64,000 nucleotides of DNA, from positions 90,398 to 154,397 of the forward strand of contig NZ_KB892439.1 in assembly GCF_000373805.1 (NCBI RefSeq), given 5' to 3'. The notes below the pieces were generated by a model. It was not told where the DNA came from. It saw nothing but the letters and a program-made list of their open reading frames with translations, and did not search any database. Shown here one piece after another: positions 1 to 9,728 of this stretch; position 1 is the stretch's first letter, and each line of letters starts with the position of its first letter. This DNA comes from Corynebacterium pilosum DSM 20521 = CIP 103422 (GTDB taxonomy: Bacteria; Actinomycetota; Actinomycetes; Mycobacteriales; Mycobacteriaceae). The position numbers were made by a program, and so were the translations under genes.

Positions 1-242
1 CGTCGCACATCAGCGTCCGCGGTGGCAGGGGATGTTCCTTGGCGAACTATTCCGCCTTAGTAACCCGCAAGACAGCCTATCAGCCCACATCAATTTAGAC
101 GTTGGCAAGGGGTGGAAAATGCGCCTAGAGTTCGGATGCCATCCCTCTTTTCAGGGGTTCATGCAAATATTCCCAGCTCAGCGACAGTTGTAAGGTCCGT
201 CACAACTTCAATGCTGCAAGCAAAAATACCCTCATTTCGCGC
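1..242. other. Gene-free stretch upstream of the presumed atp operon
   Basis: No credible reading frame on either strand; the short plus-strand frame starting at 112 has no family resemblance and runs through the terminator. By synteny with other corynebacteria the ATP synthase genes (atpB first) should start just left of the window on the minus strand, so this stretch probably holds their promoter and leader. I could not pick a convincing -35/-10 pair. Confidence 0.4.
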
Positions 243-276
243 AAAAAAGACCCCCCGATCTGTGGATCGAGGGGTC
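243..276 (-). terminator. Rho-independent terminator after the atpI-like gene
   Basis: On the minus strand a stem (249-260 against 265-276, 12 pairs with one mismatch, loop of four) is followed by six T (the A run at 243-248). It lies 31 bases past the stop of the AtpI-like gene and closes the rho-prfA-prmC-sua5-wecA-atpI run. It should separate that run from the ATP synthase operon expected beyond the window edge. Confidence 0.85.
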
Positions 277-307
277 AACCATTTGGCGGAGACGGACCCA
301 AGGCCAA

Positions 308-781
308 TTAACTTACGTACGTCACCCGAGTTGTAATAATGCCCCAGACTTCGGTGGCCAGCACCACGACGAGTGCAGCGATCGTCGTTACGCCCAACGC
401 GGTCGCGTCATAAAAGCTCATGGTGCGCAGCCACGCAAGCAACAGCAGCAACACGAGAATTTTGAGCAGCCAACCGCCCAGGACCACAGCCAACGTCGTT
501 GACGGCGACGTATTCGACGTAGCCAATACGGAGATGACCGTGGCCAGCACGAAGCCACCACCGATCGCGGCGCCGATCAGCACGCCCCAGATCCCAGGCA
601 GGTCACGGATGCTACCCCAGACAATCAGGGAGATAATGGTCAGAACCACAAGCGCCCAAGAACCGAGGCGCAATGCGCGCATGAGCGGGCGTTTTGGGTC
701 TTCATAATCTACCCCGTCTGGAGAAGAAGAATCTTTGGAATTAGTCACAGCGGTGATCCTACCGAGATTTGTGTCGCCCAC
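308..781 (-). CDS. AtpI-like membrane protein
   Basis: A 157-residue protein with a hydrophilic N-terminus (about 30 residues) and four predicted membrane segments (about 38-58, 66-88, 96-118, 125-150). Gene position is the main evidence: it directly precedes the place where the F0F1 ATP synthase operon starts in Corynebacterium, where an AtpI-type accessory protein is usual. AtpI proteins are thought to help c-ring assembly or Mg uptake, but sequence conservation is poor, so function is inferred from place and topology. It starts one base after the wecA stop codon and is probably co-translated with it. A terminator follows. Confidence 0.65.
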   Translation of the reverse strand: MGDTNLGRITAVTNSKDSSSPDGVDYEDPKRPLMRALRLGSWALVVLTIISLIVWGSIRDLPGIWGVLIGAAIGGGFVLATVISVLATSNTSPSTTLAVVLGGWLLKILVLLLLLAWLRTMSFYDATALGVTTIAALVVVLATEVWGIITTRVTYVS

Positions 782-1957
782 CTAGTCGCCTGCGCTGTCC
801 CCTGCCCCGACGCATCGCGGTTTGCCCCGGCCGATCTTCCCCTGTGCCACAGGTACAGCGGTGGCGACGGCGGCTAGCGTCAGCAAAATCACGGATAGTC
901 CAGCCGCAAAACTTGACGGGAAGATGGAGAAGCTGACAGCGCCAAAGGCGATTGCCGAAACCCACAGGTATAACACCAGCACGGTACGACGATGGGTGTG
1001 CCCAAGGTCCAGGAGGCGGTGATGGATGTGCTGCCGGTCTGCCGTGAAGGGACTCTTGCCTTGGGAGACGCGGCGGACCACGGCCATCACTAAGTCCAGC
1101 ACGGGCAAAGCTACCGCCGCGACGACCACCATGATCGGGCTCATGAGCGCAACGAGGTCCGCGGTGCCATAAAGGGAAATGTTGATCTTGCCGGAAGCGG
1201 AGATGCTCGCCGCTGCCAGCAGCAGCCCGATCAGCATCGATCCGGAGTCCCCCATGAAAATTCGCGAAGGCTCAAAGTTATGGGGCAAGAAGCCCACGCA
1301 AATTCCGACAAGAGCCGCACAGATGATCGCGGGCGGGTAAGCCGACACGGCCCCGCCCTGATCGTGGAGCACCGTCAAGGAAAAGATCAGGATGGCACCA
1401 CCGGCGATGGCACCCAGCCCCGCGGCCAGGCCGTCGATACCGTCAACGAAATTGATCGCGTTGACCAACAGCACCGTGAAAATCGTGCTGAACACCACGC
1501 CCTGGACCTGGTCGAGGATCAAGGTAGTTCCTTCACCGAAGGGGACATACAGCGACGTCATCGACAGGCCCAGGATACTCATCAGGACCGCGGCAAAAAT
1601 CTGCCCGATCAGCTTCGTGATCGCATTTAGTTCATAGAGGTCATCGAGTACCCCGACGATCACAATGGCGAAACCACCCCACACCACCGCGGTCATCTCT
1701 GGGGTCACCGGCGCAAAACCACGCGTGAGCGCCGGGAGTTGGTTTGCCAAATAGACGGCCGCCAGGAATCCCGAAAACATCGCCAACCCACCCACGCTTG
1801 GGGTTGGCTGGGTATGGACATCGCGTTGCCGGATCTCAGCGACCCTTCCCGTGCGAATCAGGATCGAGCGCACCGGTCCTGTGGCCAAATAGGTGATTGC
1901 CGCCGCGACGAGCAGGACTAGACCTAGCTCGCGCAGCGGGACGCCGGCGCCGCCCAT
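782..1957 (-). CDS. wecA: Undecaprenyl-phosphate N-acetylglucosaminyl-1-phosphate transferase (WecA/Rfe type)
   Basis: A 391-residue polytopic protein of the MraY/WecA/TagO family, which transfers a sugar-1-phosphate to a polyprenyl phosphate on the inner membrane face. Visible family marks are GGLAMFSGF near residue 56, the acidic pair in VLDDLYEL near 104, NAINFVDGIDGLAAG near 165 (the NxxNxxDGIDGL signature) and FMGDSGSMLIGLL near 235. A late His-rich HIHHRLLDLGHTH loop (about 315) is typical of the WecA branch rather than MraY. In mycolic-acid bacteria this enzyme makes polyprenyl-PP-GlcNAc for the rhamnosyl linker joining arabinogalactan to peptidoglycan. It abuts sua5 upstream and the AtpI-like gene downstream without spacers, so it is operonic. 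Confidence 0.9.
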   Translation of the reverse strand: MGGAGVPLRELGLVLLVAAAITYLATGPVRSILIRTGRVAEIRQRDVHTQPTPSVGGLAMFSGFLAAVYLANQLPALTRGFAPVTPEMTAVVWGGFAIVIVGVLDDLYELNAITKLIGQIFAAVLMSILGLSMTSLYVPFGEGTTLILDQVQGVVFSTIFTVLLVNAINFVDGIDGLAAGLGAIAGGAILIFSLTVLHDQGGAVSAYPPAIICAALVGICVGFLPHNFEPSRIFMGDSGSMLIGLLLAAASISASGKINISLYGTADLVALMSPIMVVVAAVALPVLDLVMAVVRRVSQGKSPFTADRQHIHHRLLDLGHTHRRTVLVLYLWVSAIAFGAVSFSIFPSSFAAGLSVILLTLAAVATAVPVAQGKIGRGKPRCVGAGDSAGD

Positions 1958-2617
1958 CTATTTCCTCCGCAGCTGCTCCGCGGGAACGTCGAGAACTTCC
2001 CCGATACGTTCAGCACTGATTGCCCCCTCGCGCAGGATCACCGGTTCTCGGCCAGAGATGTCAATAATGGTCGAGGGCTCGCCCAGGGAGGCCTCTCCCC
2101 CATCCAGGTATACGCCGACGGCGGAGCCGAACTGCTGCTTCGCCGCAATCGCCGTGGTGGGAGGCTGCTTTCCGGAGATATTTGCGCTGGAAACGGCCAT
2201 CGGCCCAGTTTCGCGCAGCAGCTCGATGGCAATGGGCTGCAACGGCATGCGCAGCATCACTGTGCCACGGGTATCGCCCAGATTCCACGGCAAGCTGGGG
2301 GCTTCAGGCACCACGATGGACAGCCCGCCCGGCCAGAACGCCTCGACCAAGGTCTCAGCGGTCGTCGTAAATTCGCGCACGAGGCCCTGGATCGTGTCCC
2401 AGGACCCGACGAGCACCGGCACCGGCATGTCTGGCCCGCGGCGCTTCGTCGCAAGTAGGCTTGCCACAGCATCGTTGTTGAAAGCGTCAGCGCCGATGCC
2501 ATACACGGTGTCGGTGGGCAACACAACAGTTCGTCCTGCACGGACGGCATCAACCGCACGCGCAATACCCTCCTGGCGTCCTGCTGGTTCCAGGCAGTTG
2601 TAGATCTTGCTCACCAT
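1958..2617 (-). CDS. L-threonylcarbamoyladenylate synthase (Sua5/YwlC/TsaC)
   Basis: 219 residues of the YrdC/Sua5 family, which makes threonylcarbamoyl-AMP from threonine, bicarbonate and ATP for the t6A37 modification of ANN-decoding tRNAs. The N-terminal PTDTVYGIGADAF, the KRRGPDMPVPVLV segment (family KxR) and SSANISGKQPP (family SxN) are present. The length fits the short form without the C-terminal Sua5 domain, although about 15 residues after the YrdC fold end in a basic tail. It lies between prmC and wecA in the release-factor operon, so tRNA modification and release-factor methylation genes are co-transcribed. Confidence 0.93.
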   Translation of the reverse strand: MVSKIYNCLEPAGRQEGIARAVDAVRAGRTVVLPTDTVYGIGADAFNNDAVASLLATKRRGPDMPVPVLVGSWDTIQGLVREFTTTAETLVEAFWPGGLSIVVPEAPSLPWNLGDTRGTVMLRMPLQPIAIELLRETGPMAVSSANISGKQPPTTAIAAKQQFGSAVGVYLDGGEASLGEPSTIIDISGREPVILREGAISAERIGEVLDVPAEQLRRK

Positions 2618-2643
2618 AACCGGGTTAACTCCTTGAGGTCTGT

Positions 2644-3519
2644 CTATTCCTGTGCAAGCTTACTCGTTATCACAAACCGGTCGCGACCGGCCAGATCAGG
2701 CATCGATTCCGCGGCCTCAAAACCGCCATGCTTATCGACGACATCCTGAACATCCTGCGAAGTTGCATCATCGTGCTCGATGCCCAGACCCCCACCTGGT
2801 GCCAAAAGGGACGCCGCCACGGGCACCAGCCCGCGGATGACATCCATCCCATCAGCACCGGAGAACACGGCCTCATGCGGATCCTGGTAGACCTCGCGTT
2901 GCAAGTCCTCGGTTTCCGGCACATAAGGCGGGTTAGTGACCACCAGATCTACCGTGCCGTGGAGGTCCTCCAACAGATTGGGGTCGATCATGTCGCCGTC
3001 GATAAGCGTGATCTGCAGGCCGAGCCGCTCCGCGTTGCGCTGGGCATAGGCCCGCGCTTCCGCAGATTTCTCCACGGCGTACACGCGCGCATCCGGCCGG
3101 GCGTGCGCGATATAGAGCGCTAGCGCCCCGGTCCCGGTTCCGAGGTCGACGACGATGGGCTGGTCGGCCAGCGCGATGCGGCCCACAGCCCAATCGGCCA
3201 AAAATTCGGTTTCCGGCCGCGGGATGAACGCACCCGGGCCAACCTCCAGTTCGAGCGGTCCGAAAGGCGCGGTGCCGACGATGTGCTGCAAAGGCTCGCG
3301 CGCTTCACGACGAGAAACCCACTGCTCAAATTGTGCGGGGAACTCGTCGTCGAGCGTGTCAACTTGACGCAGCTGGATCGGACTGACTCCCAATAGCTCT
3401 GCAGCGAGCCATTGGGCGTCTACCTCAGGACTGTCCACGCCGGCAGCGGCGAGGCGGGCGGAGGCATCGTCGATAAGCTGCCTCAGCCTATTCTGCTTCG
3501 AGTCGTTCTGCGCGCTCAT
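2644..3519 (-). CDS. prmC: Peptide chain release factor N5-glutamine methyltransferase
   Basis: 291 residues. PrmC (HemK) uses SAM to methylate the glutamine of the GGQ motif in RF1 and RF2. The N-terminal helical domain (1-90) is followed by a class I methyltransferase fold with [13 protein letters not shown] (about 123-135) and the catalytic VTNPPYVPE (about 192). The gene overlaps the 3' end of prfA, its substrate, by 32 bases. The pair prfA-prmC is conserved across bacteria, and the overlap suggests coupled translation. Confidence 0.95.
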   Translation of the reverse strand: MSAQNDSKQNRLRQLIDDASARLAAAGVDSPEVDAQWLAAELLGVSPIQLRQVDTLDDEFPAQFEQWVSRREAREPLQHIVGTAPFGPLELEVGPGAFIPRPETEFLADWAVGRIALADQPIVVDLGTGTGALALYIAHARPDARVYAVEKSAEARAYAQRNAERLGLQITLIDGDMIDPNLLEDLHGTVDLVVTNPPYVPETEDLQREVYQDPHEAVFSGADGMDVIRGLVPVAASLLAPGGGLGIEHDDATSQDVQDVVDKHGGFEAAESMPDLAGRDRFVITSKLAQE

Positions 3520-4561
3520 GTGCCTGCAATGCGGTAATCAGATCATCCATCTCCCCGTTCAACACGGAGTCCAAGTTATTGGCCTTGTAGTTGATGCGGT
3601 GATCGCTGATCCGGTTCTCCGGCCAGTTGTAGGTGCGAATGCGCTCCGAACGGTCCATCGTGCGCACCTGGGAGGCACGGCCTTCCGACGCCTCCGCTTC
3701 CGCTTCTTCGCGCTTCATCTGGTCAAGACGAGCCTGCAACACCTGCATCGCGCGGGCACGGTTCTGAATCTGCGAACGCTCATTTTGGCAAGTGACCACG
3801 ATATTGGTCGGCAGGTGGGTGATGCGCACAGCCGAGTCCGTGGTGTTCACGCCCTGGCCGCCCTTACCGGAGGAACGGTAGACGTCGACGCGGATGTCCT
3901 TCTCGTCGATCTCCACGGCCTCGATCTCCTCGGGCTCTGGGTAGACGTAGACGCCGGCGGCGGAAGTCTGGATGCGGCCCTGCGACTCGGTGACTGGCAC
4001 GCGCTGGACGCGGTGCACGCCACCTTCAAACTTCAGCTTCGACCAGGCACCGTCGCGCGAAGGGGTCTTCGCCTTGATCGCTACGGTCATGTCCTTCACA
4101 CCGTCCAGGTCAGATTCGGACAATCCAAGCACGTCCCAACCAAGGTCATGCTTCTCACAGTAGCGGCGGTACATGTTGGCCAAGTCGCCCGCGAACAACG
4201 CGGCCTCTTCGCCACCGGCACCGGCCTTGATCTCCATGATCACGTCATCGCCATCGTGCTCATCGCGAGGCGCCAGAAGGTCCGCCAACTCCTCTTCTAG
4301 GCGCACGATTTCTGCCTCGAGGCGCGTGGCTTCCTCGGCGAACTCCTTGTCCTCGCTGGCCATTTCAGACGCGACTTCGTGGTCCTCACGTGCCTGCACC
4401 AATGCGTTGTTCACGTTGATGATCGGCTGGATCTCGGCATAACGCTTCGACAGCTTCCGGAAGGCGTTCTGGTCGCCCGTGATTTCTGGGTCGGCCATTT
4501 GGGCCTGGATGCCCTGGTATTCGGCGACGTAATCGTCGACAAGCGAAACTTCATTAGCCAT
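3488..4561 (-). CDS. prfA: Peptide chain release factor 1
   Basis: 357 residues, the usual RF1 length. It recognises UAA and UAG and triggers peptidyl-tRNA hydrolysis. [14 protein letters not shown] marks the start of domain 2. [20 protein letters not shown] (about residue 230) contains the universal GGQ loop, whose Gln is the PrmC target. The start codon shares one base with the rho stop codon, so ribosomes leaving rho can re-initiate here. Confidence 0.97.
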   Translation of the reverse strand: MANEVSLVDDYVAEYQGIQAQMADPEITGDQNAFRKLSKRYAEIQPIINVNNALVQAREDHEVASEMASEDKEFAEEATRLEAEIVRLEEELADLLAPRDEHDGDDVIMEIKAGAGGEEAALFAGDLANMYRRYCEKHDLGWDVLGLSESDLDGVKDMTVAIKAKTPSRDGAWSKLKFEGGVHRVQRVPVTESQGRIQTSAAGVYVYPEPEEIEAVEIDEKDIRVDVYRSSGKGGQGVNTTDSAVRITHLPTNIVVTCQNERSQIQNRARAMQVLQARLDQMKREEAEAEASEGRASQVRTMDRSERIRTYNWPENRISDHRINYKANNLDSVLNGEMDDLITALQAHERAERLEAE

Positions 4562-6393
4562 TAGAAGTAATCCTCCGCTTCTGCGTCAGCAGCCATCGGC
4601 GCGGACTGCGCAACCTGCACCATGAACTCGGCATTCGACTTGGTCTTCTTCAGCTGCTTGATCAGCAAATCAATCGCCGCCTGCGAATCCAGCGCAGACA
4701 GGATGCGGCGTAGCTTGTGCATGATGCGCGCCTCTTCCGGGGCAAGCAGCAGCTCGTCCTTGCGGGTGCCGGACGGGTTGACATCCACAGCCGGGAACAC
4801 GCGGCGCTCCGAGATCTTGCGATCCAGCTTCAGCTCCGCGTTGCCGGTGCCCTTGAACTCCTCGAAGATCACGGTATCGCCGGCGGAACCGGTTTCGACC
4901 ATCGCGGTGGCGATGATGGTCAGGGAGCCACCGTCTTCGATGTTGCGGGCAGCACCCAAGAAACGCTTCGGTGGGTACAGTGCGTTGGAATCCACACCAC
5001 CGGACAAGATGCGGCCCGATGCTGGCGAAGAGTTGTTGTACGCGCGGCCCAGGCGGGTGATGGAGTCCAGCAGAACGACGACGTCCTGGCCCATCTCCAC
5101 GAGGCGCTTCGCGCGCTCGATCGCTAGCTCTGCGACTGCGGTGTGCTCTGAAGGCGGGCGGTCAAACGTGGAGGCGATGACTTCGCCCTTCACGCTGCGC
5201 TGCATGTCGGTGACTTCCTCGGGGCGCTCGTCGACAAGCACAACCATGAGGTAGCACTCTGGGTTATTGGTGGAAATCGCGTTGGCGATGTTCTGCAGAA
5301 TCGTCGTCTTACCAGCCTTAGGAGGCGAGACGATGAGGGCGCGCTGGCCCTTGCCGATAGGCATGACCAAGTCGATCACGCGGGTGGTCAGGATGTTCTG
5401 CTCCGTCTCCAGGCGCAGGCGCTGGTTCGGGTACAGCGGGGTCAGCTTGTGGAACTCTGGACGCCCCTTCGCCTCTGCCGGCTCCTGCCCATTGACGGAA
5501 TCGACCCGGACCAGTTTGTTGTAGCGCTTGCGGTTGCGGCCGTTGCCGTGGGACTGGCTCTGCCCGTTGGCGCGGACCTGGCCGATCACCGCGTCGCCGG
5601 AGCGCATGCCGAACTGGCGCAGCAGGTTATTCGGAACGAACACGTCGTTCTGGCTGGCCTTGTAGCCGGTGGTGCGGATGAACGCTGCGTTGTTATCGAC
5701 AATGTCTAGAATGCCGGCGACTTCCTGCAGTTCTGCAGGGTCAAGCTCCTGGTTGTTCTGGTTATTGTCGTTGCGGTTGTCATTGTGGCGGTTATCCCGG
5801 TTGTCCCGGTTGTCATTGCGGCCGCGACGGTTGCGACGACCACGGCGGCCGCGACGGCCCCCGCCATCGCGGTTGTCGTTGCGATTGTCATGACGATTGT
5901 CGTTGCGGTTTCCACGCTGGTTGTTATCGCGGTTATTGTCGCGCTCGTCATCACGGTCGCCACGGTCGCCATGGTCATCGCTGTCCTGCTGGCCGTGCTG
6001 ATCATCCTGGTTGTTATGGCGGGCACGGTTCCGGCGCGCACGACGGGCCGCGGAGCGCGATTCATAACGCTGATCGCCCTTATCATCCTTGTCGTGCTTG
6101 TCATCCTGGGCATCGTGGTCGCCCTGCTCAGACTTGTTAGTGTCGGCGGAGCCGCTCGGGCGGGTCGCGCGGCGTGGCTTATCTTCCGCTGGCGCAGCCT
6201 CATCGGCCTTGGGCGCCTTGGACGCGGCGGCCTTCTTATTAGGCACCTTGCCAGTCTTGATGGCCTCAATCAGCTCGCCCTTACGCAGGGCGGAAATACC
6301 TTTAAGGCCCTTATCTGCGGCCATTTTGCGCAGTTCCGGAAGTTTCAATGCAGCTAAGTCTTGGGAAGCTGCTGCGTTATCCGTTTCGGTCAC
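4561..6393 (-). CDS. rho: Transcription termination factor Rho with a long RND-rich insert
   Basis: 610 residues against about 420 in Escherichia coli. Order: a Rho N-terminal SAP-like helix bundle (about 12-50), a low-complexity Arg/Asn/Asp region (about 70-215, with repeats such as DNRDNRDN and [12 protein letters not shown]), a cold-shock RNA-binding domain (about 225-300), and the RecA-like hexameric ATPase. Walker A is [11 protein letters not shown] (about 355) and [15 protein letters not shown] follows. The ATPase translocates on C-rich RNA and releases RNA polymerase. Insert-bearing Rho is usual in actinobacteria; the insert binds RNA and may allow termination on structured, GC-rich transcripts. 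Start is GTG with GAAAGGA a few bases upstream. It heads the operon. Confidence 0.96.
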   Translation of the reverse strand: MTETDNAAASQDLAALKLPELRKMAADKGLKGISALRKGELIEAIKTGKVPNKKAAASKAPKADEAAPAEDKPRRATRPSGSADTNKSEQGDHDAQDDKHDKDDKGDQRYESRSAARRARRNRARHNNQDDQHGQQDSDDHGDRGDRDDERDNNRDNNQRGNRNDNRHDNRNDNRDGGGRRGRRGRRNRRGRNDNRDNRDNRHNDNRNDNNQNNQELDPAELQEVAGILDIVDNNAAFIRTTGYKASQNDVFVPNNLLRQFGMRSGDAVIGQVRANGQSQSHGNGRNRKRYNKLVRVDSVNGQEPAEAKGRPEFHKLTPLYPNQRLRLETEQNILTTRVIDLVMPIGKGQRALIVSPPKAGKTTILQNIANAISTNNPECYLMVVLVDERPEEVTDMQRSVKGEVIASTFDRPPSEHTAVAELAIERAKRLVEMGQDVVVLLDSITRLGRAYNNSSPASGRILSGGVDSNALYPPKRFLGAARNIEDGGSLTIIATAMVETGSAGDTVIFEEFKGTGNAELKLDRKISERRVFPAVDVNPSGTRKDELLLAPEEARIMHKLRRILSALDSQAAIDLLIKQLKKTKSNAEFMVQVAQSAPMAADAEAEDYF

Positions 6394-6786
6394 GGAGTTC
6401 CTTTCGTCGCTTTGTTGTGGCTAGCGCTGAAGTACATATGCGCTGCACCGAAAGCTTTCGTGTGGAGTTTTGTGGCCCGCTTCGTCGTCAAGCAAGATTA
6501 CGCGCAAACACGCGCAGACTCGCAGGCCAGAATGGTTTTTCACACCGCGCACCCTGCCGGACAATCCCAGGCGGAGCAAAGGGGTGGAAAATTCTACATG
6601 CGATGAAGATCGAATCCATGGGAGAAGAGTTTGTTTCGTTCAACATCCCCGGACGCGGATCATGTCCGCTGGTAAGCGCGCGAATTCGTGCGCATCACCG
6701 TTGATCTTGCAGACCAGTGTAACTGACGTATCCCATTCGTGTATTTCCGACCCCCATTAATCCTGATCCCCGCTAAAGTAGTCTGC
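6394..6786. other. 393-base gene-free divergent region between rho and an acyl-CoA ligase
   Basis: Divergent intergenic region that must carry the rho promoter and leader (minus) and the ligase promoter (plus). The open frames across it have no recognisable content and conflict with the two start sites. It contains one copy of the repeated 12-mer (minus, 6482-6493). rho is often autoregulated through its leader, so part of this length may be leader RNA, but no specific structure stood out. Confidence 0.5.
6774..6779 (+). promoter_or_regulatory. Putative -10 element for a leaderless ligase transcript
   Basis: TAAAGT lies seven bases before the ATG at 6787, so transcription would start at or next to the start codon. 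No good -35 is visible. The same TAAAGTA string precedes moeA at the same distance. This is an inference from spacing; leaderless mRNAs are common in corynebacteria. Confidence 0.4.
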
Positions 6787-8520
6787 ATGCTCTCCACCAT
6801 GCAGGAAGTTCCGATGTCGATTGGCCGGCTCCTGGAGTACGGCTCCACGGTGCACGGATCCACCAAGGTCACCACGTGGCGGACGTCGGAAGCGGAGCAG
6901 TCCACATTCGAGTCCATCGCGGCGCGGGCGGCCGCATTCGCCCACGCTTTGGACGATTCGCTAGGCATTGACGACGATCAACGCGTGGCGACGATGCTCT
7001 ATAACTGTGCTGAGCACCTCGAAGTGATGTTTGGTGTTTCGGCGAAGGGCTCTATCTTTACCCCACTGAACAAACAGTTGATGCCGGATCAGATTGAGTA
7101 CATCATCAACCACTCTGGCGCTGAGGTGATTGTGGTGGACCCGCGCATGGCGGAGCAACTGGGAGAGATCCTCAAGAACTGTCCGAAGGTGCGCGCCATT
7201 GTGTTGACGGGGCTGGTGGCTCCCTCGGAGGTGCGCTCCCACTTCCCCATCGATGTTGAGGTCCACTCCTATGAAGGGTTCCTCGACGGCCGCTCAACCG
7301 TGTACGAATGGCCCGATTTGCCTGAGGATACTGCTTCGGCGCTGTGCTATTCGACGGGCACGACCGGCGCGCCGAAAGCCGTGATGTATTCCCACCGCTC
7401 CATCTGGATGCAGGCGATGAGCCTGCGCACCACAGATTCTCTGGCTATCACACACGGTGAATCTTTCCTCTGCTGTATCCCGATCTACCACGTCTTGAGC
7501 TGGGGCGTACCTTTCGCAGCCTTCATGTCGGGCACTCCCCTGGTGCTGCCTGACTCGGACGTCTCCCCAGCCACCCTGGCCAAGCTAATCGCCGCGACGC
7601 ACCCGCGCGTGGCGCACGGCGTGCCGACCTTGTGGATTCAGCTGATGGTCCACTACATGCACAATCCGCCGGAGCGCATGAGCTTGACGGAGATCTACGT
7701 GGGCGGCTCGCCTGCCCCGCCAGCCATGATCAAGGTCTGGGAGGAACGCTACGGCGTGGATGTGATCCACGTGTGGGGTATGACGGAAACGTCCACCGTG
7801 GGCACGGTCGCCCGCCCACCGTCGGGTGCGTCGGGCGAGGCGCGCTGGGCCTACCGCATCTCCCAGGGCCGCTTCGTTCCCAACTTGGAATACCGCGTGG
7901 TCAATGACGGCCGCGTGGTCAATGCCACCGACCGCAACCAGGGCGAGATCCAGGTGCGTGGCAACCTTGTTATCTCCCGCTACTGGCAATCACCCGAGGA
8001 GCGCGAGGGTGGCAGCGCGCACAAGTTCCGCGGCGATGTCGTCGAAAGTGGCGAAGAGCTGTTCACCAAGGATGGATGGCTGCGCACCGGCGATGTCGGC
8101 TCGGTGACAGAAGACGGCTTCCTTACCTTGTATGACCGCGCCCGGGACGTGATCCGCTCCGGCGGCGAGTGGATCTATTCAGTTCAGCTGGAAAACCTCA
8201 TCATGGAGGCGCCGGAGGTCGTCGAGTGCGCGGTGATCGGTTATCCGGACGAGAAATGGGGCGAGCGGCCGTTGGCCGTGACCGTCTTATATGAGGAGCA
8301 CGGCCCAAGCGTGGAGATGGCGGAGGAGCTACGCGACCGTTTGCGCTCTGCACTGCCCAGTTGGATGCTGCCGGAATACTGGACGTTCGTGCGTTCGATC
8401 GACAAGACTTCAGTAGGTAAATTCGACAAGAAGGACCTACGCCAACACTTAGCTGAGGGCAAATACAACATTATTGCACTTAAAGGCCCAGGTAACCGCT
8501 CACATCCGGAGCAGAACTGA
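6787..8520 (+). CDS. Fatty-acid/acyl-CoA ligase (AMP-binding)
   Basis: 577 residues of the ANL adenylating family. It activates a carboxylic acid, probably a medium- or long-chain fatty acid, as acyl-AMP and then acyl-CoA. Visible motifs are the P-loop YSTGTTGAPKAVMYSHRS (about 200), the A5-type motif HVWGMTETS (about 335), the hinge motif RTGDVGSVTEDGFLTLYDR (about 435) and the catalytic lysine in SVGKFDKKDLR near the C-terminus. The upstream in-frame GTG at 6739 has no ribosome site and would sit ahead of the -10 element, so ATG 6787 is preferred. The substrate cannot be fixed from sequence. It stands alone between rho and moaA, with no other lipid genes nearby. Confidence 0.88.
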   Translation: MLSTMQEVPMSIGRLLEYGSTVHGSTKVTTWRTSEAEQSTFESIAARAAAFAHALDDSLGIDDDQRVATMLYNCAEHLEVMFGVSAKGSIFTPLNKQLMPDQIEYIINHSGAEVIVVDPRMAEQLGEILKNCPKVRAIVLTGLVAPSEVRSHFPIDVEVHSYEGFLDGRSTVYEWPDLPEDTASALCYSTGTTGAPKAVMYSHRSIWMQAMSLRTTDSLAITHGESFLCCIPIYHVLSWGVPFAAFMSGTPLVLPDSDVSPATLAKLIAATHPRVAHGVPTLWIQLMVHYMHNPPERMSLTEIYVGGSPAPPAMIKVWEERYGVDVIHVWGMTETSTVGTVARPPSGASGEARWAYRISQGRFVPNLEYRVVNDGRVVNATDRNQGEIQVRGNLVISRYWQSPEEREGGSAHKFRGDVVESGEELFTKDGWLRTGDVGSVTEDGFLTLYDRARDVIRSGGEWIYSVQLENLIMEAPEVVECAVIGYPDEKWGERPLAVTVLYEEHGPSVEMAEELRDRLRSALPSWMLPEYWTFVRSIDKTSVGKFDKKDLRQHLAEGKYNIIALKGPGNRSHPEQN

Positions 8521-8579
8521 TCTCCACCGGCAGACAGTCGCTTCCCCCAAAGGTGCTTTGTTTTTCGCTCGTATCTTCG

Positions 8580-8585
8580 TACTAT
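8580..8585 (+). promoter_or_regulatory. Putative -10 element for moaA
   Basis: TACTAT ends ten bases before the ATG at 8596, placing the transcription start at or just before that codon. This supports the second in-frame ATG as the moaA start rather than the one at 8584, which overlaps the -10 element. No clear -35. Confidence 0.4.
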
Positions 8586-8595
8586 GGGGAACATC

Positions 8596-9717
8596 ATGAC
8601 CGACCGCACCATTACTACACTGCCGCTGACTGTGACTCCGAAGCGTCCTGTCACGGAATACACCGCGCCCGCCGATTTGCCGGACGCACAACCCGATGGC
8701 TCGCGCCCTCTCGTGGATCGCTTCGGTCGCGTCGCGCACGACCTGCGCGTAAGCCTGACCGACCGCTGCAACCTCCGCTGTACTTACTGCATGCCAGCGG
8801 ACGGCCTAGAGTGGATCCCCACCGATTTCACGCTTAACGACGAAGAAACCATCCGCCTCATCCGCATCGGGGTGGAGAAACTGGGGATCCGGATGGTCCG
8901 TTTCACCGGCGGCGAGCCTTTGCTGCGCAAGAATTTGGACAAGATTCTTGCGGCGACTAAGGAGATGGTGACCGACGAGGGGAAGGCCCCGCAGACCGCG
9001 CTGACCACCAATGGTCTGAGTTTGGCGCGCCAGGCGCAGAAGCTGGCGGATGCAGGCCTGGACCGCGTCAATATTTCACTGGACACCATTGATCCGGAGC
9101 TCTACGCCCGCCTAACTCGTCGTGACCGCATCAACGACGTATTCAAGGCCATCGATGCTGCGTTGGAGGCCGGCCTGAACCCGGTGAAGATCAACGCAGT
9201 CGTGATGCCCGGTGTTAACGAAGACGGCATTTTGGATCTCGCCCGCTTCGCCTTGGAAAAGGGCACCCAGCTGCGCTTCATCGAGCAGATGCCCCTGGGC
9301 CCCCGCGAAGAGTGGAAACGCTCGGACATGGTCACTGCGGAGGAGATCATCGACAAACTGAAGCAGGAATATGAACTGACCCCGGCGAAGGAGCCGCGTG
9401 GTTCTGCCCCTGCAGCTCTGTGGAATGTGACGGATGGCGAGCTGACCGGTTCGATCGGCATCATCGCGAGTGTGACCCACCCCTTCTGTGGTGATTGTGA
9501 CCGCACCCGTCTGACCACTGATGGTGCGATCCGCAACTGCCTGTTCGCCAGCCAGGGCTCGGAGACCTCTCTGCGCGACCTGATGCGTGCTGGTGCCAGC
9601 GACGACGAGCTTGCTCGCGCATGGGCCGGCACCATGTGGGAGAAGAAACCTGGGCACGGCATTGACGACGAAGGCTTCCTCCAGCCGGATCGGCCGATGT
9701 CCGCCATCGGCGGCTAA
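8596..9717 (+). CDS. moaA: GTP 3',8-cyclase
   Basis: About 373 residues. This radical-SAM enzyme does the first step of molybdenum cofactor synthesis (GTP to 3',8-cyclo-GTP). The N-terminal cluster motif is CNLRCTYC (about 57-64), with FTGGEPLLRK after it. The C-terminal second cluster has CGDCDRTRLTTDGAIRNCLF, and the chain ends in the Gly-Gly pair needed by MoaA. Start chosen at 8596 (see the -10 element). It is followed by moeA, moaC and mobA on the same strand, together supplying Moco to the nitrate reductase encoded 5 kb away. No moaD or moaE is present in the window. Confidence 0.96.
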   Translation: MTDRTITTLPLTVTPKRPVTEYTAPADLPDAQPDGSRPLVDRFGRVAHDLRVSLTDRCNLRCTYCMPADGLEWIPTDFTLNDEETIRLIRIGVEKLGIRMVRFTGGEPLLRKNLDKILAATKEMVTDEGKAPQTALTTNGLSLARQAQKLADAGLDRVNISLDTIDPELYARLTRRDRINDVFKAIDAALEAGLNPVKINAVVMPGVNEDGILDLARFALEKGTQLRFIEQMPLGPREEWKRSDMVTAEEIIDKLKQEYELTPAKEPRGSAPAALWNVTDGELTGSIGIIASVTHPFCGDCDRTRLTTDGAIRNCLFASQGSETSLRDLMRAGASDDELARAWAGTMWEKKPGHGIDDEGFLQPDRPMSAIGG

Positions 9718-9720
9718 AGT
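9715..9720 (+). promoter_or_regulatory. Putative -10 element overlapping the moaA stop codon
   Basis: TAAAGT contains the moaA TAA and lies eight bases before the moeA ATG at 9729. This would give moeA its own leaderless transcript inside the moa cluster. There is no ribosome-binding site ahead of moeA, which fits. Not tested. Confidence 0.4.
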
Positions 9721-9728
9721 AGGCCCTT

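Noticed and set aside
5706..6269. Repeats in the rho insert that could look like a CRISPR or tandem array
   Set aside because: The periodicity is codon-level low-complexity sequence within an intact rho frame, without regular spacers.
6348..6704. Plus-strand frame across the rho-ligase gap
   Set aside because: No start signal, no family resemblance, and antisense to the 5' part of rho.
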